Below are positions 1 to 6,607 of a DNA stretch of 12,619 bases, piece after piece. The DNA is from Lachnospiraceae bacterium. Lineage in GTDB: Bacteria > Bacillota > Clostridia > Lachnospirales > Lachnospiraceae. Location: the NCBI GenBank assembly GCA_024699395.1, contig JAILPU010000146.1, positions 1-12,619 of the forward strand, in the 5' to 3' direction. Position 1 is the first letter of the stretch; the number at the start of each line of letters is the position of its first letter. Under the pieces are notes generated by a model. It worked only from the letters and a program-made list of their open reading frames with translations. It was not told where the DNA came from and did no database searches. Both the position numbers and the translations under genes were made by a program.

Positions 1-2
1 AT

Positions 3-49
3 AAAAAATATAGCATAGAGTGGTAACCCTGTCAAGCAGGTTCATCTAT
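3..49 (-). terminator. Imperfect hairpin followed by T6 at the left edge
   Basis: On the minus strand AACCTG (plus 42-37) can pair with CAGGGTT (plus 31-25), with one bulged base and a 5-nt loop. ATAGA (49-45) can pair with TCTAT (19-15) as an outer stem. A T6 run lies at 8-3, but six bases separate it from the stem, which weakens the case. Together with the 69-107 hairpin it is the only structure seen in the gene-free 1-168 segment. Confidence 0.3.
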
Positions 50-68
50 CCGCCCCATAAATTAGACT

Positions 69-107
69 AGGGCATGCCTCCGTCTGGGTATTACGGAAAC
101 ATGCCCT
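69..107 (-). terminator. Hairpin downstream of the esterase gene, possible 3' end
   Basis: AGGGCATG (69-76) and CATGCCCT (100-107) form an exact 8-bp inverted repeat. Inside it, TCCGT (79-83) pairs with ACGGA (93-97) across a 2x2 internal loop. On the minus strand it begins 62 nt after the esterase stop codon. No T run follows on that strand, so it is not a classic intrinsic terminator. It may be a stabilising 3' structure or part of an unrecognised RNA. Confidence 0.4.
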
Positions 108-168
108 TTAATGTATCATTTATGAATGTATCTTTTTATGAAAAATATCATTTTATGAAAGAGTTAGT

Positions 169-3100
169 CTATTTAACTTTGATTCCATAGCTGTCGCAGA
201 TATTCTTAAACTCTACTGAATTTGCGAAGCAGCTGAATACATAATCTCTTGTCTTGCCGCTTTCAAGCTCGCCCATCCAGAAATTCAAGCCATTCTGATC
301 GAAATCACGTCCCATAAAGGCAACATAGAGATTCTTAACGTACTCTTCATTACTGAGATTAAGCTTAGCATACTCCTTACTGTTAATGAAGTTTGCTGCG
401 CAAGATGTACCTGAAAGCTGACCCTTCATAAGTCCCTCAGCCCAGTAGTTCTGACCGTCCTGGTCACCAAGGCGTGAGAAACATACCTTGTACATTCTCT
501 CGATAAAGAGATTAACGAGGTTAAGCTTGTTGATATCGTAAGCATTGTTGAAATATCCTGCGGTTATTCCGCAATCCTTACATAAGTTGTAGAACTCCTT
601 GGAGTTTGCAAAACCGGTAAAAACTGTCTCTCTTGTAGCGCCTTTCTTCAATTCGCCCATCCAGTAATTGTATCCGCTTTCATCAGGTTCTCTTCCCATA
701 AACATGGTGTAAAGATCCTTTACGAACTGCTCGTTTGAAGTGTTCTGTGCCTTATACTCGGGGCCGAAAACGAAATTGAATACAACGAAGGAACCGTCAC
801 GCTTTCCGTTTTCAATCTCACCCTTCCAGTAATTAAATCCGCCTTCATCGGGCTCTCTCTGGAATGCAACCTCATAACAGCGGGTTACGAACTTTTCAAT
901 GCCTGTAGGCTCATTTGTAGGTGCTATGGTAGGTTCAGCTGTGGGTGCTACGGTAGGCTCCTCTGTAGGCGCTGTTGTAGGTGCCTCTGTGGGTGCTGTC
1001 GTAGGCTCAGCTGTAGGTACAGTTGTAGGCGAAGTTGTAGGCTCTTCTGAAGGCACTGTTGTAGGCGCAGTTGTAGGCGCTTCTGAAGGCGCTGTTGTAG
1101 GCTCTTTTGAAGGCACTGTTGTAGGCGCCTCTGTAGGATTCTCCGCAGGGATAAGCACAAGCTCTTTCACATAGAATGTCTGCTCGCCTACGTTAGGGCA
1201 TGAACTCGTGGGATCAGTCCAGATATTAAGCGCCTTGGTCTTTGGTGCGGACGCAAAATCCACCTGAACAGTCTGATCTGCGACAGAGCCAAATGCTGCT
1301 TTCTCAGGATCCCAGTGATTCCTGATAAATATGTTATTTGTATCGTCTGTTATACCAAATAGCATTCCTGCTCTTGAAGGAGTAACAGTCATCCTGATTC
1401 CGGAATATGCGCTCTTATCAACTCCACTGAGATCAAGTGAAAGATAATACCAGAACTCCGCACCTGTCTTATTGTAGGTGATCTTAAGACTTCCGTCCTC
1501 CTGAGGCTCAAGATTATAGATAGTTCCTTCAGGATCGGTGATATCCCTTGAAGGAACGAGCTTACCGTCAACAGGAGCCGCATCGGGATTCAGTGTGGGA
1601 ACGGGTGTAGGTGTTAAAGTAGGTCTGGGTGTTTCGGTAGGTCTGGGTGTTGCGTTGGGATCCCTGGTAGGTGCCACTGCAGGAATAACGGTATCCTGAA
1701 TGAACTTAGCCAATGTCTCACCTGCTGCCTGCTGTGCTTTCTTGCCGGGATGAGATCCTGACCCAAGTCCGTAAGGCTCCGCATAGGGAAGCTGACAGAA
1801 GAATACAAGTCCGTCATCGGGATAACGTTTGTTATACTCAGCTATTGTATCCTCAACCAGCTTATCAAAGTTGTCATATACCCACATCTGTCCCAGGCAT
1901 CCTACAACTTTAACATCTTCACCGTGTAAATCCTTTAAATGTCTTATAAACGCAATATATTCATCAATGAAATCAAGACTTCTGTTGTCATAATCGTAGT
2001 GAACATAAGAGCAGTCATTTGTTCCTATGTTTATAACACAGATATCAAAATCTCTTGTTTTGTCATATTCATACTCGTACATCTTAGGGATATAATCCAC
2101 AAGGTTCTTGTCACCCTTGGAACTGTAACCTGATAATATTCCGGAACCCGAACTGGAGATATAAGAGCAATCTGCGCCAAGGATCCTTGCAGAAACACCG
2201 GCATAGGTTGCGGTAGCGTCCTCATAGATTGTCATAAAATCATGGCTTCCGTCATCCAATACACCGTATCCGCAGGTGATGGAGTCACCGATATACTCTA
2301 TGTAATGCTCTCTGTTGTCTGTGGGCTTGATCTCTCCAACAGCTTTTACATTGATATTCTTAACCGCAAATGTCCCCTGGTTGTACTCAGAAAGCTTTAC
2401 AACGGAAACAACGTGCCACTGAGGATCCTGTCCCTCATCCGCAAGGACAACATAATTGGTATCCTTTGCTTTAATAAGCTCATCAACCACACGCTCACCG
2501 TCAAGGTACATTCCGACGTGGTTTTTGTGGTCATCAGCTTTGCCGGAAGAATCGCCGTCATAAATGTCAATTGAAGCTGCTGTTCCAAAGAACTTAAATT
2601 CTACCTTTGCAGCAGAAAAGGTCAGTATTCTCTGATTGTTTTCAAATTTTGTTCTTCCCGTAACCTTTACGTGCTCATTATCGGCAACAAAGCTCTGTTG
2701 GGTGAGCTCACCTTCAAGAGGCGCATCGTTAAGTACAACAGGTGCGTCTGTAGGTGCAGCATTGGGAGCTTCTGTGGGCTCCTCTGTAGCCGCAGGTGTA
2801 GGAGATACAAGATCAGGGTCAAAAACATAGCTTACACAGCCTGACTCTGCAGGAAGACTGCAGTTAGGACTCCAGTTTTCAAGATTCCAAAACACAAGAT
2901 TAATCTCATTTCCGAGAATGGTTCTGGAAATTGAATAATCAATACAGGTATCACTCTGTTCAACAGAAACCACAGAGCTGTCCTGACCGACAAAACTTCC
3001 TGTTGTCCAAGTACCGTCATTGTCGGGATGCTTGTAAAGTTCTGTTCCTTCAACCATATAATCCATTCCGGCTCCGTCAAAGGAACTGTTCACATAACCT

Positions 3101-3360
3101 GTTTTACCATTGTTGTCGGGGTCAATAAACAACTCCATCATGGAGCCCAGATTATTACCCTCAACCCTTACATACAGATTGTCCGAATCACTTGTAACCT
3201 TTATTGATTCGGCAGCCTGTCCGGAAGCAGTCGCAGATGCAAGAACCCCGTCCCACGAGATGCTTGAGCCCTCGGCTGCTTTCGCTTGTTTTGACGGAAG
3301 AGACATACTTGTAACAGTCAATGCCACTGCCATTAAAACGCCAATACACTTCTTTTTCAT
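169..3360 (-). CDS. Large secreted modular CE2-like acetyl esterase with DUF4214-type repeats
   Basis: This 1063-residue secreted protein probably deacetylates plant polysaccharides. Layout: signal peptide (1-28, A-K-A cleavage); DOMON/CBM9-like beta module (about 33-182, with F-I-D-P-D-N-N-G); short Pro/Thr linker (about 187-207); CE2-type jelly roll (about 213-345); SGNH hydrolase domain (about 352-558); Pro/Thr linker (about 563-595); carbohydrate-binding-like beta-sandwich (about 600-738); long Pro/Thr/Glu linker (740-819); four DUF4214-type repeats (about 822-1060). Catalytic motifs are I-G-D-S-I-T-C-G-Y-G with Ser360, I-G-T-N-D (445-449) and S-H-P-G with His537. The Asp usual three residues before that His is Ser534, which fits a Ser-His dyad as described for a clostridial CE2 enzyme. 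No LPXTG or transmembrane anchor is present. AGGAGGT precedes the ATG. It follows the NlpC/P60 gene by 48 nt. Domain classes are recognised by pattern; substrate is inferred. Confidence 0.88.
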   Translation of the reverse strand: MKKKCIGVLMAVALTVTSMSLPSKQAKAAEGSSISWDGVLASATASGQAAESIKVTSDSDNLYVRVEGNNLGSMMELFIDPDNNGKTGYVNSSFDGAGMDYMVEGTELYKHPDNDGTWTTGSFVGQDSSVVSVEQSDTCIDYSISRTILGNEINLVFWNLENWSPNCSLPAESGCVSYVFDPDLVSPTPAATEEPTEAPNAAPTDAPVVLNDAPLEGELTQQSFVADNEHVKVTGRTKFENNQRILTFSAAKVEFKFFGTAASIDIYDGDSSGKADDHKNHVGMYLDGERVVDELIKAKDTNYVVLADEGQDPQWHVVSVVKLSEYNQGTFAVKNINVKAVGEIKPTDNREHYIEYIGDSITCGYGVLDDGSHDFMTIYEDATATYAGVSARILGADCSYISSSGSGILSGYSSKGDKNLVDYIPKMYEYEYDKTRDFDICVINIGTNDCSYVHYDYDNRSLDFIDEYIAFIRHLKDLHGEDVKVVGCLGQMWVYDNFDKLVEDTIAEYNKRYPDDGLVFFCQLPYAEPYGLGSGSHPGKKAQQAAGETLAKFIQDTVIPAVAPTRDPNATPRPTETPRPTLTPTPVPTLNPDAAPVDGKLVPSRDITDPEGTIYNLEPQEDGSLKITYNKTGAEFWYYLSLDLSGVDKSAYSGIRMTVTPSRAGMLFGITDDTNNIFIRNHWDPEKAAFGSVADQTVQVDFASAPKTKALNIWTDPTSSCPNVGEQTFYVKELVLIPAENPTEAPTTVPSKEPTTAPSEAPTTAPTTVPSEEPTTSPTTVPTAEPTTAPTEAPTTAPTEEPTVAPTAEPTIAPTNEPTGIEKFVTRCYEVAFQREPDEGGFNYWKGEIENGKRDGSFVVFNFVFGPEYKAQNTSNEQFVKDLYTMFMGREPDESGYNYWMGELKKGATRETVFTGFANSKEFYNLCKDCGITAGYFNNAYDINKLNLVNLFIERMYKVCFSRLGDQDGQNYWAEGLMKGQLSGTSCAANFINSKEYAKLNLSNEEYVKNLYVAFMGRDFDQNGLNFWMGELESGKTRDYVFSCFANSVEFKNICDSYGIKVK
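901..1149 (-). repeat. Tandem 12-nt-based repeat encoding the long Pro/Thr linker
   Basis: About 250 nt of the esterase gene consist of degenerate units encoding four-residue blocks such as P-T-T-A, P-T-E-A, P-T-T-V and S-E-E-P (protein residues 738-820). On the plus strand the unit reads roughly GTAGGYGCTGTT or GTAGGCTCNTCT. The repetition opens long reading frames in several other registers, including a Gly/Val-rich one on the plus strand. These are by-products of the repeat. Such tracts can change length by slippage. Confidence 0.85.
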
Positions 3361-3408
3361 TTCTTACCTCCTGATTTTTATTAAAAACCGCAAAGTGTTT
3401 TTTTATAT

Positions 3409-4437
3409 TTAATCCGAAAGTACCCGCACGCACTTTACCGGGGTACGATAGTTATATTTGCTGATTTTAATACCTGTTTTGGGTGAACTTGCATGGATAA
3501 CCTGACCGCCGCCGATATAAATTGCAACGTGATTAATCCTTCCCTTCTTTCCCTTTCCGTAGAAAATAAGGTCACCGGGCTTAAGATCTGCTACATCCAC
3601 CTTTGTTCCCTCGTTAGCCTGAGCTCTTGAGGAATGTGAAAGCTTCACACCGTAATGAGCAAAAACGCTCAATACAAATCCGGAACAGTCGCATCCCTTT
3701 GTAAGGCTTGTTCCGCCCCAGACATATTTATTGCCCAAAAACTGCTTGGCATACTCAACAAGATCTACTCTTACATCGGATACTCCGTTTCCGTATAAAA
3801 GCTCCGACATGGTTATGGCTGTGGGAAGCTTGCTCTCCACAGTCACAAACTCCTCTGATACAAAAGCATCGGTTCCGTCCACTGATACCTGAACCCATCC
3901 GTTTTCACATCCTACATACTCCAGTTCCTCATTTTCAAGGATCTGTGTCATTATCTCGGAATCGGTTCCCGGTTCTACTCTCACATTAAGACCGTCAACC
4001 TTTGCAATAGCCACGGTCTCTATATTATTCTCGGCCTCAATCACCGCATCCGCCCCTGTAAGAAGGAAGTCGAGACTTACGTATCCTTCCACTTCTCCGG
4101 ATATGATATGAGCCCATCCGTTCTCGTAATCAACAATCTCGCATGCGGATCTGTTGGGCATCTTCCCCACAAGACTGCTGTCGGTGGAAGCCTGCGCTCT
4201 CACATTAAGGTTTCCCGAATCCACATTAGCTATTCCTATATTGGTGTATCCCCAGTGCGCTCCCTCTGCGTTCTGCGCACATTCAAGATATTCTTCTTCG
4301 CTTAAAGTATTTTCAAAATAAGATGCAACACCTGCACTTGAAAGCAGGTCGTTTAAAGCTTCAGCTCTCGCTCCTGTTCCCCATATAAGAAAACCGCCCA
4401 AAACCGCGGTTATGATCAAAATTCCGTGCTTTTTCAT
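3409..4437 (-). CDS. Secreted SH3b-SH3b-NlpC/P60 peptidoglycan hydrolase
   Basis: This is a predicted cell-wall endopeptidase. Starting at ATG 4437 (GGAG 8 nt upstream) it has 342 residues. It begins with a signal peptide (M-K-K-H, then a hydrophobic core at about 5-20, probable cleavage near A-R-A at 23-25). Two bacterial SH3 domains follow (about 65-125 and 140-200), each with an L-N-V-R segment and an E-N-G-W segment. An NlpC/P60 domain runs from about 222 to 342, with catalytic Cys251 in D-C-S-G-F, His303 in N-H-V-A-I-Y-I-G and a third polar residue, His315, in V-I-H-A-S. Family members cut gamma-D-Glu-diamino acid bonds in stem peptides; the exact bond here is inferred. The frame extends to 4506, but that adds a non-signal N-terminus and overlaps ribF. 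It lies 46 nt after ribF with no clear terminator between, so read-through is possible. Confidence 0.93.
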   Translation of the reverse strand: MKKHGILIITAVLGGFLIWGTGARAEALNDLLSSAGVASYFENTLSEEEYLECAQNAEGAHWGYTNIGIANVDSGNLNVRAQASTDSSLVGKMPNRSACEIVDYENGWAHIISGEVEGYVSLDFLLTGADAVIEAENNIETVAIAKVDGLNVRVEPGTDSEIMTQILENEELEYVGCENGWVQVSVDGTDAFVSEEFVTVESKLPTAITMSELLYGNGVSDVRVDLVEYAKQFLGNKYVWGGTSLTKGCDCSGFVLSVFAHYGVKLSHSSRAQANEGTKVDVADLKPGDLIFYGKGKKGRINHVAIYIGGGQVIHASSPKTGIKISKYNYRTPVKCVRVLSD

Positions 4438-4483
4438 AAATTGTTCTCCAAAAACAAACGCTCCATCGTCAATTTTACTATTT

Positions 4484-5407
4484 TTAAATGTCATAGTCAA
4501 TGGCATTTCCCATTTTCACATCTTTTTTTATCTGATTTTTTAATTCCGTAAGATCGTTAAATTTAACCTCCGGTCTTATAAACTCCAAAAGCTTTACGGT
4601 TACGTCCCTGCCGTAGACATTTTGATCGAAATCATATAAAAAAGATTCCACCACGGGATGATCCGTGTTGTGTACCGTAGGCTTAAATCCCACGTTTGTT
4701 ACGGATCTGTATGTTCTGCCGTTTAGGTTAACAAGTGCCGCATAAACTCCGCATTTGGGAATAAGCTTATCGGGGTCCGGATGAATGTTCAGTGTGGGAA
4801 AGCCGAGGGTTCTTCCTATTTTTGCTCCCTGTTCCACCTTTCCTTCCATTGAGAAGGGATTAACCAAAAGCCTATTGGCTTCCCTCACGTTTCCTTCATA
4901 AAGGAGTCTTCTTATCCTTGAGGAGGATACTTCCTCTCCGTCCACACATATCTTGTCCATAATGCTGAGCTCAATTTCAAGAGGCTCTGCAAGCTCCCTT
5001 AAAAGCTTCACATCTCCCATCCCCTTGTCTCCGAAGGAAAGATCGGTGCCCGCTACAATAAAAGCAGCATTCATCTGTCCCTTCAGTACCTCTGTCACAA
5101 AATTAAATGGGGATATGGAGGCGCTCTGTGTGTTTAATGGATACTCCACAAGAATATCCACACCCATCTCTGCAAATATCTCCCTTTTCTCCTTTAAAGA
5201 AGTAATCTCCTTTATGCTTCCCGGGGCAAAAAACAAAGCGGGCAAAGGGTCAAAAGTAAAGACACAGGTCTTTAATCCCTCTGCCTTTTTTCTTAACAAT
5301 TCATCCAGTATACATCTGTGACCGATATGAACGCCGTCAAACTTCCCTATGGCCACAGCTGTAGGAGTGGTTATATTAAATTCTGTTGTATTTGAAATTA
5401 TATCCAT
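4484..5407 (-). CDS. ribF: Bifunctional riboflavin kinase / FAD synthetase
   Basis: RibF makes FMN from riboflavin and then FAD, in the cytoplasm. The N-terminal FMN adenylyltransferase domain (about 1-180) has the nucleotidyltransferase motif G-K-F-D-G-V-H-I-G-H (21-30), F-G-D-K-G-M-G-D (125-132) and S-S-S-R-I-R-R-L-L (161-169). The C-terminal riboflavin kinase domain has G-R-T-L-G-F-P-T-L-N-I (198-208), in which the usual P-T-A-N appears as P-T-L-N. The metal-binding Thr and Asn are therefore kept. N-V-G-F-K-P-T-V (238-245) and a V-E-S segment (253-255) follow. The length of 307 residues is normal. The start ATG has only a weak GGAA site. No FMN riboswitch is visible in the 79-nt spacer from truB. 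Neighbouring truB in this order is common in Firmicutes. Confidence 0.96.
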   Translation of the reverse strand: MDIISNTTEFNITTPTAVAIGKFDGVHIGHRCILDELLRKKAEGLKTCVFTFDPLPALFFAPGSIKEITSLKEKREIFAEMGVDILVEYPLNTQSASISPFNFVTEVLKGQMNAAFIVAGTDLSFGDKGMGDVKLLRELAEPLEIELSIMDKICVDGEEVSSSRIRRLLYEGNVREANRLLVNPFSMEGKVEQGAKIGRTLGFPTLNIHPDPDKLIPKCGVYAALVNLNGRTYRSVTNVGFKPTVHNTDHPVVESFLYDFDQNVYGRDVTVKLLEFIRPEVKFNDLTELKNQIKKDVKMGNAIDYDI

Positions 5408-5486
5408 ATTTTTGTTCCAAAGTTTTGTTACGGTGCAAAAGAAATCCTTTACCGCAATCGAATTACTGTTACTGCATGCCCTTTAT

Positions 5487-6389
5487 TTATTCCGGTTTAA
5501 ACATTTTGACAGGGTTGTAGGCAGCATTATCTTTGTTATATGCATATATCCCCATAAATGTGTTGTCGTGACGATATGCCCTCACCCATTCATTCTCGGG
5601 ATAAACAACATTTTCCGTAAGTTGCGAAGGTTTTACCCGGTTTCCGTTGTCGATAAGAACATCATATTTTTCGTAGGTCCTTATTGGTTTTAAGTCCTTA
5701 AAATAGTCCTCAATCTTTAGTACATACGGTTCTGCCTTATTTTCTTTTACAAGGTGTTCCACTTCATCAAGCTTAAGGGCATCCTTTAACTCAAAAACAG
5801 ATACTCTTGTCCTTAACAATTCCTCCATGCACCCAAAGCACCCAAGTTTTTCTCCTATATCGTTGCAAAGAGTTCTTATATATGTACCCTTACTGCAGGA
5901 GACTCTCATTTTAACAAGGGGAAGGTCGATTTTAAGAATTTCAATCTCATTTATGGTGACGGGTCTCTTCGCCCTCTCCACCGTCTTTCCTTCCCTGGCC
6001 AGCTCGTAAAGCTTTTTCCCGTTTACTTTAAGTGCCGAATACATGGGAGGCATCTGCATAATCTCCCCCGTAAAGGAAGCTATTGTTTCTCGAATCTCAT
6101 CTTCCGAGCACAGTACCTCGCCCCGTTTTACCGCTTCCCCTGTCATGTCCTGAGTATCCGTTGCGATTCCCAGCCTCATTACAGCCACATATTCTTTATC
6201 TTTATCGGTAAGAAGATCGCACAGCTTGGTGGCACATCCAAGACACACGGGAAGAACTCCCTCGGCCTCGGGATCCAATGTCCCTGTGTGACCGATCTTT
6301 TTTTGTTTAAATATGCCTCTTAATCTGGCAACCACATCGTGGGAAGTATATCCCTTTTCTTTGTATATATTGATGATACCGTTTATCAT
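5487..6389 (-). CDS. truB: tRNA pseudouridine-55 synthase TruB
   Basis: TruB converts U55 in the T loop of tRNAs to pseudouridine. From the ATG at 6389 the protein has 300 residues and starts M-I-N-G-I-I-N-I-Y-K-E-K-G-Y-T-S-H-D, the usual beginning of the family. The catalytic motif is H-T-G-T-L-D-P-E-A-E-G-V-L (34-46) with catalytic Asp39. Other conserved elements are P-P-M-Y-S-A-L-K (114-121) and S-K-G-T-Y-I-R-T-L (166-174), and a C-terminal PUA-like portion follows. The frame can be extended to ATG 6440, but the extra 17 residues have no family counterpart and that ATG has no ribosome site. Even at 6389 the site is weak (AAGAGAT). A 183-nt repeat-bearing spacer separates it from nrnA, which is unusually loose for this operon. 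ribF follows after 79 nt. Confidence 0.95.
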   Translation of the reverse strand: MINGIINIYKEKGYTSHDVVARLRGIFKQKKIGHTGTLDPEAEGVLPVCLGCATKLCDLLTDKDKEYVAVMRLGIATDTQDMTGEAVKRGEVLCSEDEIRETIASFTGEIMQMPPMYSALKVNGKKLYELAREGKTVERAKRPVTINEIEILKIDLPLVKMRVSCSKGTYIRTLCNDIGEKLGCFGCMEELLRTRVSVFELKDALKLDEVEHLVKENKAEPYVLKIEDYFKDLKPIRTYEKYDVLIDNGNRVKPSQLTENVVYPENEWVRAYRHDNTFMGIYAYNKDNAAYNPVKMFKPE

Positions 6390-6607
6390 ATCTCTTCGGC
6401 TATCCTCTCGGAAGAAACATTTTTTGAAAACAGACCGCATGTACCGTTTTTTATTATCGCATCTGCCCGGCTATTCCTCTCGTAAAATACACATTACTCA
6501 ATATATTTTTTTCCGTCTGTTCGGCTATCCACGAAAACTGTATCTTTACCCACAGCGCATGCATCACATTACTTATTTCATCTGCTCAGCTATTCTCTCG
6601 GAAAGAT
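6384..6607 (-). repeat. Four degenerate copies of a ~35-nt element between nrnA and truB
   Basis: Four related segments lie at about 6384-6419, 6453-6488, 6507-6539 and 6573-6607. On the plus strand they share a core close to ATCTGYYCGGCTATYC, with CTCTCGGAAA after it in three of the four. The rightmost copy is the last codons and stop of nrnA (L-S-E-R-I-A-E-Q-M-K). The leftmost covers the truB start codon. The two middle copies are noncoding and have small indels. Spacing is irregular (about 55-70 nt). The likely origin is repeated duplication of the nrnA 3' end followed by drift. No function is evident. Confidence 0.6.

Noticed and set aside
899..1174. Plus-strand 91-codon frame encoding a Gly/Val/Ala/Ser repeat protein
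   Set aside because: It is the antisense shadow of the Pro/Thr linker repeat in the esterase gene. It has no ribosome site, and its composition follows directly from the complementary repeat.
2242..2574. Plus-strand 110-codon frame
   Set aside because: It lies wholly antisense within the CE2-like domain coding sequence, with no ribosome site or recognisable domain.
3361..3408. Terminator between the NlpC/P60 gene and the esterase
   Set aside because: Only a 6-bp A/T-rich stem (AAAAAC/GTTTTT) can be drawn. It is too weak to call, and a good ribosome site follows at once.
4438..4506. Longer start for the NlpC/P60 gene at 4506
   Set aside because: It would overlap the ribF 3' end and put 23 polar residues before the signal peptide. 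The ATG at 4437 has a GGAG site at ideal spacing and yields a normal signal peptide.
5472..5484. AAAGGGCATG shared between the truB-ribF spacer and the left-end hairpin
   Set aside because: The match is short (about 10 nt) and the flanks differ, so chance similarity is the simplest explanation.
5408..5486. FMN riboswitch or terminator between truB and ribF
   Set aside because: The 79-nt spacer is too short for an FMN riboswitch and lacks its conserved elements. Only a weak broken stem (CGGT/ACCG plus AAAG/CTTT) can be drawn.
6390..6440. Longer truB start at ATG 6440
   Set aside because: There is no ribosome site, the extra residues are not family-like, and the segment lies in the degenerate repeat region.
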